A stretch of DNA of 64,000 nucleotides from NCBI GenBank assembly GCA_026197095.1, contig JAPHTF010000012.1, forward strand, positions 1 to 64,000, in the 5' to 3' direction. A program made the translations under genes and the position numbers. This DNA is from Gammaproteobacteria bacterium (GTDB lineage Bacteria; Pseudomonadota; Gammaproteobacteria; UBA6429; Thiohalophilaceae). A model generated the notes under the pieces. That model had not been told where the DNA came from. It was given only the letters and a program-made list of their open reading frames with translations, and made no database searches. Below, one piece after another: positions 34,380 to 43,269 of the stretch (position 1 is its first letter; every line of letters begins with the position of its first letter).

Positions 34380-37058
34380 TTACAGTATCTTTTTAATGTA
34401 ATAAATACCTGGGTCATCCTTGCTTAGCTTGGTTGTAAAACCGAATGTTTGAACTAACTCAAGCATGGGTTTATTAATTTTTAATACTTCACCATCAATA
34501 ATACTCAGTCTTTTCATCCTGGCTACCTGGATAAGTTTGTCGAGTAAGTGCGAACCAAGCCCTTTCTTATGCCACTTATCTGCGATCACAATGGCAAATT
34601 CACAACTCTCTCCATCAGGATTAGTCACATAGCGTGCTACGCCAATTTCTGTCTCTTTATCACCTATTTCTGCTACTGCAATTAATGCCATTTCACGATC
34701 ATAATCAATTTGGGTAAATCGCATTAACATTTGTGGTGTGAGTTCATGCAATGCTTGCATAAAGCGGAAATACTTTGATTCAGGTGACAAGTTATGCACA
34801 AATGCCAGTTCGATTTCAGCATCTTCGGGACGAATAGGCCGAATAGTAATCGTCGTGCCATCGCTGAGTTGCATGTGAGAGACAAGGTGTACCGGATAGG
34901 GATGGATTGCCATGTGCTCATATGGTTCTGATAGAGGTTTTTGTAGCGCGACCACGATGCGTGCATCAAGCACCATCGCACCATGTTCATTAACAACAAC
35001 CGGATTGATATCCAGTTCATGTATTTGAGGTAACTCACAAACCATTTCAGATAATCGTCGTAGTAAATGTTTAAGTGCAGCATCATTAATAGCGGGAAGG
35101 TTTCGGAAAGTCCCTAACAGTTTTGATACCTGTGTTTGATTGATCAGATCATCAATAATAAAAGTATTCAATGGCGGCAGGGCAACAGCACGATCGCGCA
35201 TAATTTCAACAAGGACTCCGCCCGCACCAAATGTAATGACGGGGCCGAAGACAGGATCACGGGTAACACCTACTATTAGTTCGCGATGATGAGGGTTGTG
35301 ATACATGTGTTCAAGTATTACCCCTTCAATTTTTGCATCAGGCTTTTGTTTTTGAACTGTTGCAATTATTTCAGTGTAAGCACTACGAACAGCCTGGGCA
35401 TTGGTAATATTTAAGCGAACCCCATTGACATCAGATTTATGACTGATGTCGGGAGAATTAATTTTCATTACCACTGGAAATCCCAATGACTCAGCAGCTA
35501 CCAATGCGTCATTCACTGAATGCGCTTCATGTGCAACCATTACGGGAATATCAAATGCTGACAAGAGTGCTTTACACTCTGCGTGACTAAGTAAGGTTCG
35601 TTTTTCACTTAAAGCACCTTCAATAATCATACGTGTACCAATAATATCGGGTTCACTATGGCGTGCTAAAGGAGCGGGGACTTGCAGAAGAAGTTGTTGG
35701 TTATGGTAATAGTCAACCAGGTAACCAAATGCTTCCACTGCAGTTTCAGGTGTAGTGAAAGTAGGAATTTGATGCTGGATAAATAATTCCCGTGCAGAAG
35801 TTACATGCTGGTTTCCCATCCAGCAGGTTAAAACAGGTTTATGATATTGCTGACTGGCATGGATAACAGCACGTGCAGCATCTTCTGGTTGGGTCATTGC
35901 CTGAGGCGTTAATATCACCAGCACGCCATCAATGTTTTTATTTTGTAGACAGATTGAAACCGCATCAGCATAGTGCTTTGGTGTTGCATCACCGAGGATA
36001 TCTACCGGATTACTCTTCGACCAATAAGCAGGCAAAATATTGTTTAAGCGATCTATCGTTGATTCATCTAATGTGGCTAATTTAATACCGCAATCAATGG
36101 CGCGATCGGTTGCCATGATGCCAGGTCCACCACCATTTGTAATAATGATAAGTCGATCACCTGGAATATGTTTTGTCGTGGCAAGTAGCTGGGCTGCGGC
36201 AAACAATTGTTCAACGGTCTGTGCACGTACAACGCCGGCACGTCGTATAGCGGCATCAAACACATCATCTGCACCGACCAGAGAACCTGTATGTGTTAAT
36301 GCAGCGCGGGCACTTTCTGCATGCCGACCAACTTTCATAATGACAACCGGTTTTAATCTTGCCGCACTGCGCAGACTACTCATAAAGCTGCGTGAATCAC
36401 GAATTCCTTCTACATAGATAAGTATACTTTTGGTATCCGGATCGAGTGCCAGGTAATCAAGTATGTCTCCAAATTTTATATCGGCTGCATCTCCGAGTGA
36501 GACAATGGCGGAAAAACCTATTTCATAAGGAGCTGCCCAGTCCATAATGGCGGTACACAATGCACCGGATTGTGATATCAATGCAAGGCTGCCACGCTGT
36601 GCAGTATTTTTGCTAAAGGTAGCGTTAAGATGACTACCCGGACGAATCAGTCCCAGACAGTTAGGGCCGAGGATACGCATTCGATATCGGCTTGCTTCTT
36701 CAAGAATAGCCTTGAGTAATTCGGGACCATTTTCGTTTTCATTATTAAAGCCAGCAGAAAGAATAATCACTGCCCGCACGCCATATTCACCGCAGGCATG
36801 AATAATCTCTGGTATGCTTGATTTCGGTGTTGCAATTATTGCGAGATCAACCGGGCCGGCAACAGCGTTAATTGAAGCATAACAACGTTTACCATGAATT
36901 TTTTTGTGTTTTGGATTAATCGGGTAAACCTTACCGGAGAATTTATCCTGAATAAGATTAAGGTAGACGCGGGCACCCACAGATTCAGGACGTTCACTTG
37001 CTCCAAATAGGGCAATGGAACCGGGTGAAAATAAATGTTGAAGATAATGGGCACTCAT
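34380..37058 (-). CDS. NDP-forming acyl-CoA synthetase fused to a GNAT acetyltransferase (Pat/PatZ-like)
   Basis: 892 aa. In order: a CoA-binding domain (about 1-125; GASERPESVGARVY), a succinyl-CoA-ligase-like domain with the catalytic-loop pattern AALTHTGSLVGADD, an ATP-grasp domain (about 470-690; FPVVMKINSPDISHKSD) and a C-terminal GNAT domain (about 730-892; KWHKKGLGSHLLDKL). The architecture is that of E. coli PatZ/YfiQ, a protein lysine acetyltransferase in which the synthetase part may be inactive. It lies 54 bp from the HDAC-like gene. Confidence 0.93.
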   Translation of the reverse strand: MSAHYLQHLFSPGSIALFGASERPESVGARVYLNLIQDKFSGKVYPINPKHKKIHGKRCYASINAVAGPVDLAIIATPKSSIPEIIHACGEYGVRAVIILSAGFNNENENGPELLKAILEEASRYRMRILGPNCLGLIRPGSHLNATFSKNTAQRGSLALISQSGALCTAIMDWAAPYEIGFSAIVSLGDAADIKFGDILDYLALDPDTKSILIYVEGIRDSRSFMSSLRSAARLKPVVIMKVGRHAESARAALTHTGSLVGADDVFDAAIRRAGVVRAQTVEQLFAAAQLLATTKHIPGDRLIIITNGGGPGIMATDRAIDCGIKLATLDESTIDRLNNILPAYWSKSNPVDILGDATPKHYADAVSICLQNKNIDGVLVILTPQAMTQPEDAARAVIHASQQYHKPVLTCWMGNQHVTSARELFIQHQIPTFTTPETAVEAFGYLVDYYHNQQLLLQVPAPLARHSEPDIIGTRMIIEGALSEKRTLLSHAECKALLSAFDIPVMVAHEAHSVNDALVAAESLGFPVVMKINSPDISHKSDVNGVRLNITNAQAVRSAYTEIIATVQKQKPDAKIEGVILEHMYHNPHHRELIVGVTRDPVFGPVITFGAGGVLVEIMRDRAVALPPLNTFIIDDLINQTQVSKLLGTFRNLPAINDAALKHLLRRLSEMVCELPQIHELDINPVVVNEHGAMVLDARIVVALQKPLSEPYEHMAIHPYPVHLVSHMQLSDGTTITIRPIRPEDAEIELAFVHNLSPESKYFRFMQALHELTPQMLMRFTQIDYDREMALIAVAEIGDKETEIGVARYVTNPDGESCEFAIVIADKWHKKGLGSHLLDKLIQVARMKRLSIIDGEVLKINKPMLELVQTFGFTTKLSKDDPGIYYIKKIL

Positions 37059-37379
37059 TTTGATATCTCATCAGTTAAATAAAACAATAATTAAAGTGTT
37101 ACTTCTTTAGCGGGACGACTATTATCTTGTAACACCAAGTTTTTTTGTGAAAGAATCAAGAACGATATTTAGCATTAACATTGATAAAGTACCAAAGAGA
37201 AATAATGCAATCAATATATGCTGCTGGTGTTATTGTGGCATTTATATCTGTAATGCTGATATGAAGGAGTGTTGCACGTGCATTAAATAATAAAGCTACC
37301 AGGCAGACTTCAGACTATAAGGTAAATTACAGAATAATGTCTAATTATTGTCAGCAACTCCAAACAGGAGAGTGGAGCG
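37059..37379. other. Gap between the divergent acyl-CoA synthetase and cytochrome cd1 genes
   Basis: 321 bp, AT-rich. It must hold both promoters. A minus-strand frame (37122-37241) encodes a hydrophobic 39-codon peptide but has TAA at codon 4 and no ribosome site, so it is not called. A ribosome site (GGAGAG) directly precedes the cytochrome ATG. No clear operator is seen. Confidence 0.5.
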
Positions 37380-38996
37380 ATGAATAGCACACTGAACTAT
37401 ACGAAGCACATCATAAGAACTCTTATTTGTATAACGACAATATTGGGGGTACCGATTGCTGGCTGGGCCGAAGACTTAGATAAGGCTGAGCAGCTGTATG
37501 CTAATCATTGTGCTGTCTGTCATGGGGCGGACAGGGGAGGATACATTGGGCCGGCTTTAAACAGCGATCAAACTAAGCTTACCCAGAAGCAAATAGTATC
37601 CAGAATTCGCGAAGGCGGTGTCACGACCTTGATGCCGCAGCATCCTACATGGCGCGGTAAACTATCGACAAAAGAAAAGAGTTTATTAGCCTCACTGATA
37701 GCAACACGCCCGAAGCTATCCAGGTCATGGGGATTAAGTGACATACAAAATTCACTTGAAATACTCGTGGCGGATGAATCTACTTTACCTGGCAAACCAA
37801 ATTACTCTATAGAGAAGCTGGATGATCTCATGGCCATTATGGTTCGTGGCCGTTTTGCTGCGGGTGATGCAGCTAAAGTTGTGTTCTTTGATGGCAGAAC
37901 AAATAAAAAGGTGGGTGAGGTTTCAACTGACTTTGCACCACACCTGATGGATTTTCATCCGCAACAGGAACGTTGGGCTTATGTTCGAGATGATCTTGGC
38001 TACATCATAAAGATTGATCTTTATTCGTTAAAAATTGTTCGTAAGGTGCGTGCTGGATTGAACGGAACCTCACTGGCAATATCTCGTGATGGACGATACC
38101 TCGCCGCGGGTTCATATATACCTAATACAGCAGTGATTCTGGACGCCATGACCCTTGAGCCTCTAAAACTGATAGAACTGCGCGGTATTAACCCTGACGG
38201 CAAAATGGTAGAGGCTGACTCTGGTATGATCACCAGCACACCGTTTGCAGACTACTTTGTGATTGCGCTCGAACAGGCCGGCCAGGTGTGGATCATGGAA
38301 CTGAATAAACCGGACATGCCTGTCACTAAAATAACTAACGTAGGCCGGCATCTGCATGATGCTTTTCTCTCACCCAATGGTCGTCACATAGTCGTTTCCT
38401 CTTATGATGATAATATCAATGCAGTCATCGACCTGGATAAAAAAAGTATCGTCAAAAAAATTCCTGCCGGATGTCAGCCGCACCTTGGTTCAGGTGCCGT
38501 TGTGCGATCACAAGGCAAACTACTGGGTATCGGCACCAATATTGGTTCGCGGTCCTGCAATTCATACGAAGTAACCGTGTTTGATATGGAGACTTTTGAA
38601 GTGCTTAAGCGTATTCCTGTTATAGGCCCAACTGAGTCGCCTGCCGCCCATCCCAGGGCACCTTATATTGTGGTCGACATCGTTGGAACAGGTCCGAATG
38701 CGAACAAGATCCAGTTCATAGATAAAAAAACATTGAACGTTGCCAAGACCCTGACTGTTGCAGGCACGCTTGGTCATTCACACTTTCCGGAATACACGGC
38801 TCGGGGGGATTACCTCTATGTCAGCGCATCAGTTGGCGGAGACCGAATCGCTGGCTATGATGGTGACCAGCTCGTCATCTACAATGCACACACTCTGGAG
38901 AAAGTAAAAACGGTATCAATGGAGGTACCTGCCGGCGTGTTTTCACATTTACGTGCGCGCGCTGTTGTAGTGGGGTACGAAGGTAAAGCACCTTAA
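37380..38996 (+). CDS. Cytochrome cd1-type protein (NirS/NirN family)
   Basis: 538 aa. A signal peptide (about 1-30, ending GWAE) is followed by a cytochrome c domain with CAVCH at 44-48 and a candidate Met ligand in TLMPQHP. Then comes an eight-bladed propeller of the haem d1 type. The d1-ligand positions of nitrite reductase look kept: His188 (FAPHLM) as proximal ligand, and His326 (HLHDAF) and His368 (CQPHLG) as distal-side histidines. It could be a nitrite reductase or a NirN-like d1 carrier. No d1-biosynthesis gene is in the window, and it stands alone. Confidence 0.88.
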   Translation: MNSTLNYTKHIIRTLICITTILGVPIAGWAEDLDKAEQLYANHCAVCHGADRGGYIGPALNSDQTKLTQKQIVSRIREGGVTTLMPQHPTWRGKLSTKEKSLLASLIATRPKLSRSWGLSDIQNSLEILVADESTLPGKPNYSIEKLDDLMAIMVRGRFAAGDAAKVVFFDGRTNKKVGEVSTDFAPHLMDFHPQQERWAYVRDDLGYIIKIDLYSLKIVRKVRAGLNGTSLAISRDGRYLAAGSYIPNTAVILDAMTLEPLKLIELRGINPDGKMVEADSGMITSTPFADYFVIALEQAGQVWIMELNKPDMPVTKITNVGRHLHDAFLSPNGRHIVVSSYDDNINAVIDLDKKSIVKKIPAGCQPHLGSGAVVRSQGKLLGIGTNIGSRSCNSYEVTVFDMETFEVLKRIPVIGPTESPAAHPRAPYIVVDIVGTGPNANKIQFIDKKTLNVAKTLTVAGTLGHSHFPEYTARGDYLYVSASVGGDRIAGYDGDQLVIYNAHTLEKVKTVSMEVPAGVFSHLRARAVVVGYEGKAP

Positions 38997-39173
38997 AGAA
39001 TGATTTTTGGGTGTAGCACTTGACGATTAGTTTACAGCCGACCCGCAAAAGCAGAGGCAGCATTTTTTATTCCCTCTGTCCTTAAAATTTTACCAGGCGA
39101 CTAATTCAGCCATTCATTATTATATTTTTATATGGCAAGATGAATAACTATTTCCACGTAAGGAGAAATTTAT

Positions 39174-39527
39174 ATGTCAGTCGAAGATGTTATTGCGCAA
39201 TTAGACAGTCATAGTGAAGTCTTAGAATCACACGTATTGCTTAGAGAAATAAAAATGGAGCTGGATATTGGTGAATATCAACCGCTAATTAAAATAAAAA
39301 TATATAAGAGTTCATTGGTTAAAGGTAACCCATATCATTTTGAAGTCAGTCACCATGTCCATACCCCGGAGCAAATGTCGCCTTACTTTCCTTCTCGCAC
39401 TTCTTTCTCCTCTGAAAAAGAAGCCATTGATAAAGCGATCACTTCCACAACATCTTGTTTAAAAGACGCTATTAATAAAGGTCATAATCCTGAAGATGAA
39501 TGGTTAATAGAAAATGAAAACTTTTAA
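39174..39527 (+). CDS. Small protein of unknown function
   Basis: 117 aa, soluble, no cysteine motif except one Cys at about 101. It has a strand-rich middle (EYQPLIKIKIYKSSLVKG, PYHFEVSHHVHTPEQM) and a helical C-terminus. A strong AAGGAGA ribosome site precedes the ATG. I do not recognise it. It stands alone between the cytochrome and the Cpx operon. Confidence 0.7.
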   Translation: MSVEDVIAQLDSHSEVLESHVLLREIKMELDIGEYQPLIKIKIYKSSLVKGNPYHFEVSHHVHTPEQMSPYFPSRTSFSSEKEAIDKAITSTTSCLKDAINKGHNPEDEWLIENENF

Positions 39528-39742
39528 GTCAAAATGTTACTTAGTGGTTAATCAGTAAATCTTCGTTTTTATTGAGTGATGGTGGCGGTTTAGGTAGTGA
39601 GTCTTTTACTTTAAAAGTAGCGATTAATTCAGATTCAACGAATTACATAGTTAATAGTTAAACCAGTTAATGATAGTTCAAGGGCAGGGTGCATAGCGTA
39701 ACAAGACATTGCAGATAATTAGCAAGTGATCTGTTAACTAAT

Positions 39743-41086
39743 TTAAGCCGGTAAACGCATTTCTATACATAAGCCTCCATTTTGATGGTTGTATGCTTTT
39801 ATATTCCCTTTATGAATTTCTATCGCGCGACGTGCGATTGCAAGTCCCAGTCCATAACCCGGAATTTTTACGTTCTGTTTAGTATCATTGATACGAACGA
39901 AAGGCTGAAACAGATCTTTTAATTTTTCTTCACTAATACCTTCGCCGCTATCGCAAACAGTAATAATTATAATATTACTCTCCTGGTATAGTGTGATATC
40001 GACTTGAGTCTTTTCAGGTGTGTAAAAAATAGCATTGCGGATAATATTTTCTATTGCTCTACGTAACAGCTCCATACTGCCATTGACTAATATTTCATTT
40101 TTTGAGTTAAAGACGACCTGTTTATTTTGTGACTCTGCTTCGAAGCGTGCATCATCAGCAATAGACGTTATCAGGCCATTGATATCAAAATAATCATTTT
40201 CATTATTGTGCACATCTGCTTCAAGGCGCGACAGTGTTAGCAGGTTCCCGACCAGATCGTCTAGTCGCAGACTTTCCTTTTCTATGCGCTGTATCAGGGT
40301 TTCAGTTTTGTCGGGTTGCTGGCGCACCATTTCAATGGCAACTTGTAAACGTGCCAGGGGAGAGCGTATTTCATGAGAGACATCATTTAATAGTCGTTTC
40401 TGTACATTTATTAGCTGCTGAACTTGCTCTGCCATATTGTCGAAATCTATAGCCAGGTCTGTAATTTCATCTTTTCGATTACCGATATTCTGCATGACCC
40501 GGGTATCTAGTCGTCCTTTAGCAAATTCATTTGTTGCTTCACGTAAATATCGAATTGGACGCGTGATATACCAGGCCAGTCCAGCACTAAAAAGCAGGCT
40601 ACCAAGAAATACAACCAGTAGTGGAGTAGAAGGAAGATGCCTTGGAAACCAGTTTAAATGTTGTGATTTACGATAATGACGTCGGGGTATAAACAATAAA
40701 AACTTTTCACCTTTTGGTGTAGTTACAAATTGAATGGATGATTGTTTCGGATCCGTTGCTGCTTTGCGCGCTTGATCGAGCATTAAACGGGGAACAGGCC
40801 TGTTAAACAGGTCTTTGCCGGCATCATCAACGATTAAAACGGCTAAAGGCCGGCGATTAACAATTTTATATCGTTCTATCGCTTTTTCTAAACCCGCCTG
40901 ACCTTCTTTGTGTAATATCCTGCTTAACTCAGTAACATTGAATTCTGCGCGAGGGCTATCCGCTAACATTTCCAGTTGTTCAATACGCTCTTTATTGTGT
41001 TGCCAGATAAGCGCACCAACAAGAGTGCCTATGACTAACATTGTTAGCCAGAAGCCAAAGAAAATTTTCCAGAATAATCGTCCCAT
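39743..41086 (-). CDS. cpxA: Sensor histidine kinase, CpxA-like
   Basis: 447 aa from the ATG at 41086, which lies one base after the stop of the response regulator gene; longer starts would overlap it. Two membrane helices (about 5-27 and 150-172) frame a periplasmic sensor, followed by HAMP, the H-box (HEIRSPLARLQVAIEM), N-box (ENIIRNAIFYT) and G-box (GYGLGLAIARR). The pairing with cpxP-like and CpxR-box elements supports the envelope-stress assignment. Confidence 0.85.
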   Translation of the reverse strand: MGRLFWKIFFGFWLTMLVIGTLVGALIWQHNKERIEQLEMLADSPRAEFNVTELSRILHKEGQAGLEKAIERYKIVNRRPLAVLIVDDAGKDLFNRPVPRLMLDQARKAATDPKQSSIQFVTTPKGEKFLLFIPRRHYRKSQHLNWFPRHLPSTPLLVVFLGSLLFSAGLAWYITRPIRYLREATNEFAKGRLDTRVMQNIGNRKDEITDLAIDFDNMAEQVQQLINVQKRLLNDVSHEIRSPLARLQVAIEMVRQQPDKTETLIQRIEKESLRLDDLVGNLLTLSRLEADVHNNENDYFDINGLITSIADDARFEAESQNKQVVFNSKNEILVNGSMELLRRAIENIIRNAIFYTPEKTQVDITLYQESNIIIITVCDSGEGISEEKLKDLFQPFVRINDTKQNVKIPGYGLGLAIARRAIEIHKGNIKAYNHQNGGLCIEMRLPA

Positions 41087-41087
41087 G

Positions 41088-41777
41088 TTATATCTCATTT
41101 GAAAGTTGATAGCCCTGACCACGCACAGTGATTAGCATTTGACCTAAACCATATTGAGCCAATTTTTTACGCAGGTTACTCATGTGCATATCGATACTGC
41201 GATCATATTTTTCCAGTGTACGGCCTAATCCATGTTCGGATAAGTTTTCTTTGCTCACTACTTTGCCAACCTGTTTTACCAGAGTATGCAGTAGATTAAA
41301 CTCGGTACTGGTTAAATCGAGAGCCTGCCCTTTAGCAAATGCAGCGCGAGAAGATGGATTGATTTTTAATAAACCAATTTGTTGTACATAATCATTATCT
41401 TCGTGACGCAGGCTATTTTGTGTACGACGTAACACGGCATGTAAACGCGCCAGTAATTCCCGGGGATTGAAAGGTTTGGAGATATAATCATCTGCACCTA
41501 TTTCGAGTCCAACAATACGATCGATATCATCTCCTTTAGCCGTCAGCATTAATACCGGGATACTTGATTCACTACGAATACGTCGAAGTACTTCAAATCC
41601 GTCTAATTCTGGCATCATGACATCGAGTACTATGATGTCATATTGAGAAGAGAGTGCTTTTGAGAGTCCCTGTTTGCCATCGAAAGCATGATCAATACGA
41701 AAACCTTCAACTGCCAGGTATTCATCCAGCATAGAGGATAATTCAGTATCATCATCAATGAGTAATATACGTGTCAT
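41088..41777 (-). CDS. cpxR: Response regulator, CpxR-like (OmpR family)
   Basis: 229 aa. Receiver domain with phospho-acceptor Asp in IIVLDVMMPELDG, acidic pocket IDDD, Thr and Lys in LMLTAKGD and ISKPFN, then a winged-helix DNA-binding domain (about 130-229). It is divergent from the Spy/CpxP-like gene, and GTAAA boxes lie in the gap, so self-regulation and activation of cpxP are likely. Confidence 0.9.
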   Translation of the reverse strand: MTRILLIDDDTELSSMLDEYLAVEGFRIDHAFDGKQGLSKALSSQYDIIVLDVMMPELDGFEVLRRIRSESSIPVLMLTAKGDDIDRIVGLEIGADDYISKPFNPRELLARLHAVLRRTQNSLRHEDNDYVQQIGLLKINPSSRAAFAKGQALDLTSTEFNLLHTLVKQVGKVVSKENLSEHGLGRTLEKYDRSIDMHMSNLRKKLAQYGLGQMLITVRGQGYQLSNEI

Positions 41778-41841
41778 AGGCCTTTAATTTGCACTGATTA
41801 AAACTGGATTTTGGCATAGATCTGCTTGTTATTTCGTTGTC

Positions 41842-41866
41842 TTTACACATCTTTACATAACTTTAC
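41842..41866. promoter_or_regulatory. Three phased CpxR boxes
   Basis: On the minus strand GTAAA occurs three times at 10-bp spacing (plus-strand TTTAC at 41842, 41852 and 41862), that is GTAAA-N5-GTAAA-N5-GTAAA. The known CpxR consensus is GTAAA-N5-GTAAA. The site is between cpxR (start 41777) and cpxP (start 41961) and can serve both. Confidence 0.85.
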
Positions 41867-41960
41867 CCAGTCCTGACCCGAATTTGCATGACGTTTTTGC
41901 ATACTTCAAATCAAGGCAGCAGCAGTTGTTGCTTAAATTAATCAATATTGGAGAAAACGC

Positions 41961-42398
41961 ATGAAAAAACGTAACTGGATTATTGGAAGCATACTCGCTG
42001 GTGCTATTGGTATTACCGGCGTAGCACAGGCTTGTTCTGGATATGGTGAACATTCGCGTGGTGATCATAAAGGTGACCGAATGATGCATGTAATGAAAAA
42101 GCTGGATCTGACTAAAGAACAGCGTCAGGCCGTTCGTAATATAAAGAAAGAGTCACGAGATCAAATGGAAGTGAAACGTGATGAGATGTTTGAACTTCGC
42201 AAGGCTTTAAGAAAAGAGGCAAATGCTAAAAAATACAATGCAGCCAAGGTACGTGAATTAGCCGATGCCAAGGCAAAGATCATGTCAGATATAACAGTAC
42301 AACGTATTGAGACAATGAATCGTGTTCGTAAAGAGCTGACACCAGAGCAACTTGAAAAACTGGATGACATTAAAGCTAGACGTTTTGATCGAGACTAA
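41961..42398 (+). CDS. cpxP: Periplasmic CpxP/Spy-like protein
   Basis: 145 aa. A signal peptide (about 1-25, ending AQA) is followed by a helical, highly charged body with two LTxxQ motifs: LTKEQRQAV near 50 and LTPEQLEKL near 132. This is the Spy/CpxP family, chaperone-like inhibitors of CpxA. The GTAAA boxes upstream and the divergent cpxRA operon support the name. Confidence 0.88.
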   Translation: MKKRNWIIGSILAGAIGITGVAQACSGYGEHSRGDHKGDRMMHVMKKLDLTKEQRQAVRNIKKESRDQMEVKRDEMFELRKALRKEANAKKYNAAKVRELADAKAKIMSDITVQRIETMNRVRKELTPEQLEKLDDIKARRFDRD

Positions 42399-42417
42399 AC
42401 AATTACTCACTGCTAAG

Positions 42418-42456
42418 ACATTGGAGCTTGCATAGAAATATGCCTGGCTCCGATGT
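42418..42456 (+). promoter_or_regulatory. Long hairpin in the cpxP 3' untranslated region
   Basis: ACATTGGAGC pairs with GCTCCGATGT (one U-G pair), and inside GCATA pairs with TATGC closing a GAAA tetraloop. There is no T-run, so it is not a simple terminator. It starts 20 bp after the cpxP stop codon. It may be the 3' end of the mRNA or a small RNA; in enterobacteria the cpxP 3' end gives the CpxQ RNA, but identity is not claimed. Confidence 0.5.
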
Positions 42457-42558
42457 TGCCATTAATGTTAACAAATAAATTCAGCGGATACACAAAGCCG
42501 CATCCATGAATAAAAAACAGATTTTTTGTGTGAACTAAAATTATAAGAGGTTGAAAGA

Positions 42559-43122
42559 ATGAGAGATACCGATGAAAAGTTTACATGGCCAACAGTTGGG
42601 TTGCACTGGATTCTTGCTATTGCCATGATTGCTATGCTTGTATTTGGCTTATATCTTGAAGAGATGCCGCGCAGTCCGGAAAAGGGAGAATTAATCGGCT
42701 TGCATAAATCGATAGGAGTCATGATTTTTGTTTTAGCTGTTGCCAGAGTTTACTTGCGATTTCTAAACAAATTTCCCCGGCCAATGAGTGTGTTAACAAA
42801 CTGGCAAGAAAAATTAGCCAAGGTTACACATTGGGTTTTAATTATTGGTACTTTATTGATGCCTGTTTCAGGGGTAATTATGGCCATTGGTGGTGGTCAT
42901 CCTGTTGCGTTATTTGGCTTAGAATTTATTGTCGGTACCGGTGTGAAAAATGAAATTCTCTCTAACATTGGAAAAGCGGGACACGGGCTTGGTGGCAAGT
43001 TATTAATTTTATTTGTGCTTTTTCATTTTATTGGCGCGATCAAACGTCAATTTTTTGATAAAGATGGCACCATTTCAAGAATGCTTGGGATTAAAGTTAG
43101 GGCAGAACATTCTATCGAATAA
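42559..43122 (+). CDS. Cytochrome b561
   Basis: 187 aa, four membrane helices. Haem ligand histidines are in LHWILA, LIGLHKSIGVM, KVTHWVLI and FHFIGAI. It is the prokaryotic b561 (CybB-like) family that carries electrons from quinol, probably to periplasmic acceptors or oxygen species. A GAGG ribosome site precedes the ATG. It follows cpxP and may belong to the Cpx-regulated set, though no box is directly upstream. Confidence 0.9.
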   Translation: MRDTDEKFTWPTVGLHWILAIAMIAMLVFGLYLEEMPRSPEKGELIGLHKSIGVMIFVLAVARVYLRFLNKFPRPMSVLTNWQEKLAKVTHWVLIIGTLLMPVSGVIMAIGGGHPVALFGLEFIVGTGVKNEILSNIGKAGHGLGGKLLILFVLFHFIGAIKRQFFDKDGTISRMLGIKVRAEHSIE

Positions 43123-43161
43123 TGATGTTGTTATTGCTCATATCTCACTATTTACAGATAC

Positions 43162-43185
43162 GGGCGCCGCGTTAAGCGTGCGCCC
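43162..43185. repeat. Strong stem-loop between converging genes
   Basis: GGGCGC-CGC-GTTAA-GCG-T-GCGCCC forms a 9-bp stem with one bulge in the gap between cytochrome b561 and the patatin gene. There is no T-run on either strand, so it may act only as a transcription roadblock or 3' end structure. Confidence 0.55.
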
Positions 43186-43269
43186 AACTTGAACATTAAA
43201 GATTAAATAGTACACATACATCCGTCTTCAGTTGAGACTTCAACCGCTCAAAGTCGCAGCTGACGTTTG

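Noticed and set aside
37122-37241. 39-codon membrane-like peptide with TAA at codon 4 on the minus strand
   Set aside because: It resembles the interrupted gene at 19100 in having CAA TAA at codons 3-4, but there is no ribosome site and no terminator, so the likeness is probably chance.
39540-39660. Short Gly/Ser/Thr-rich open stretch after the 117-aa gene
   Set aside because: No start with a ribosome site and no family resemblance.
43162-43185. Stem-loop as a true intrinsic terminator
   Set aside because: It lacks a T-run on either strand, so only a stem-loop is recorded.
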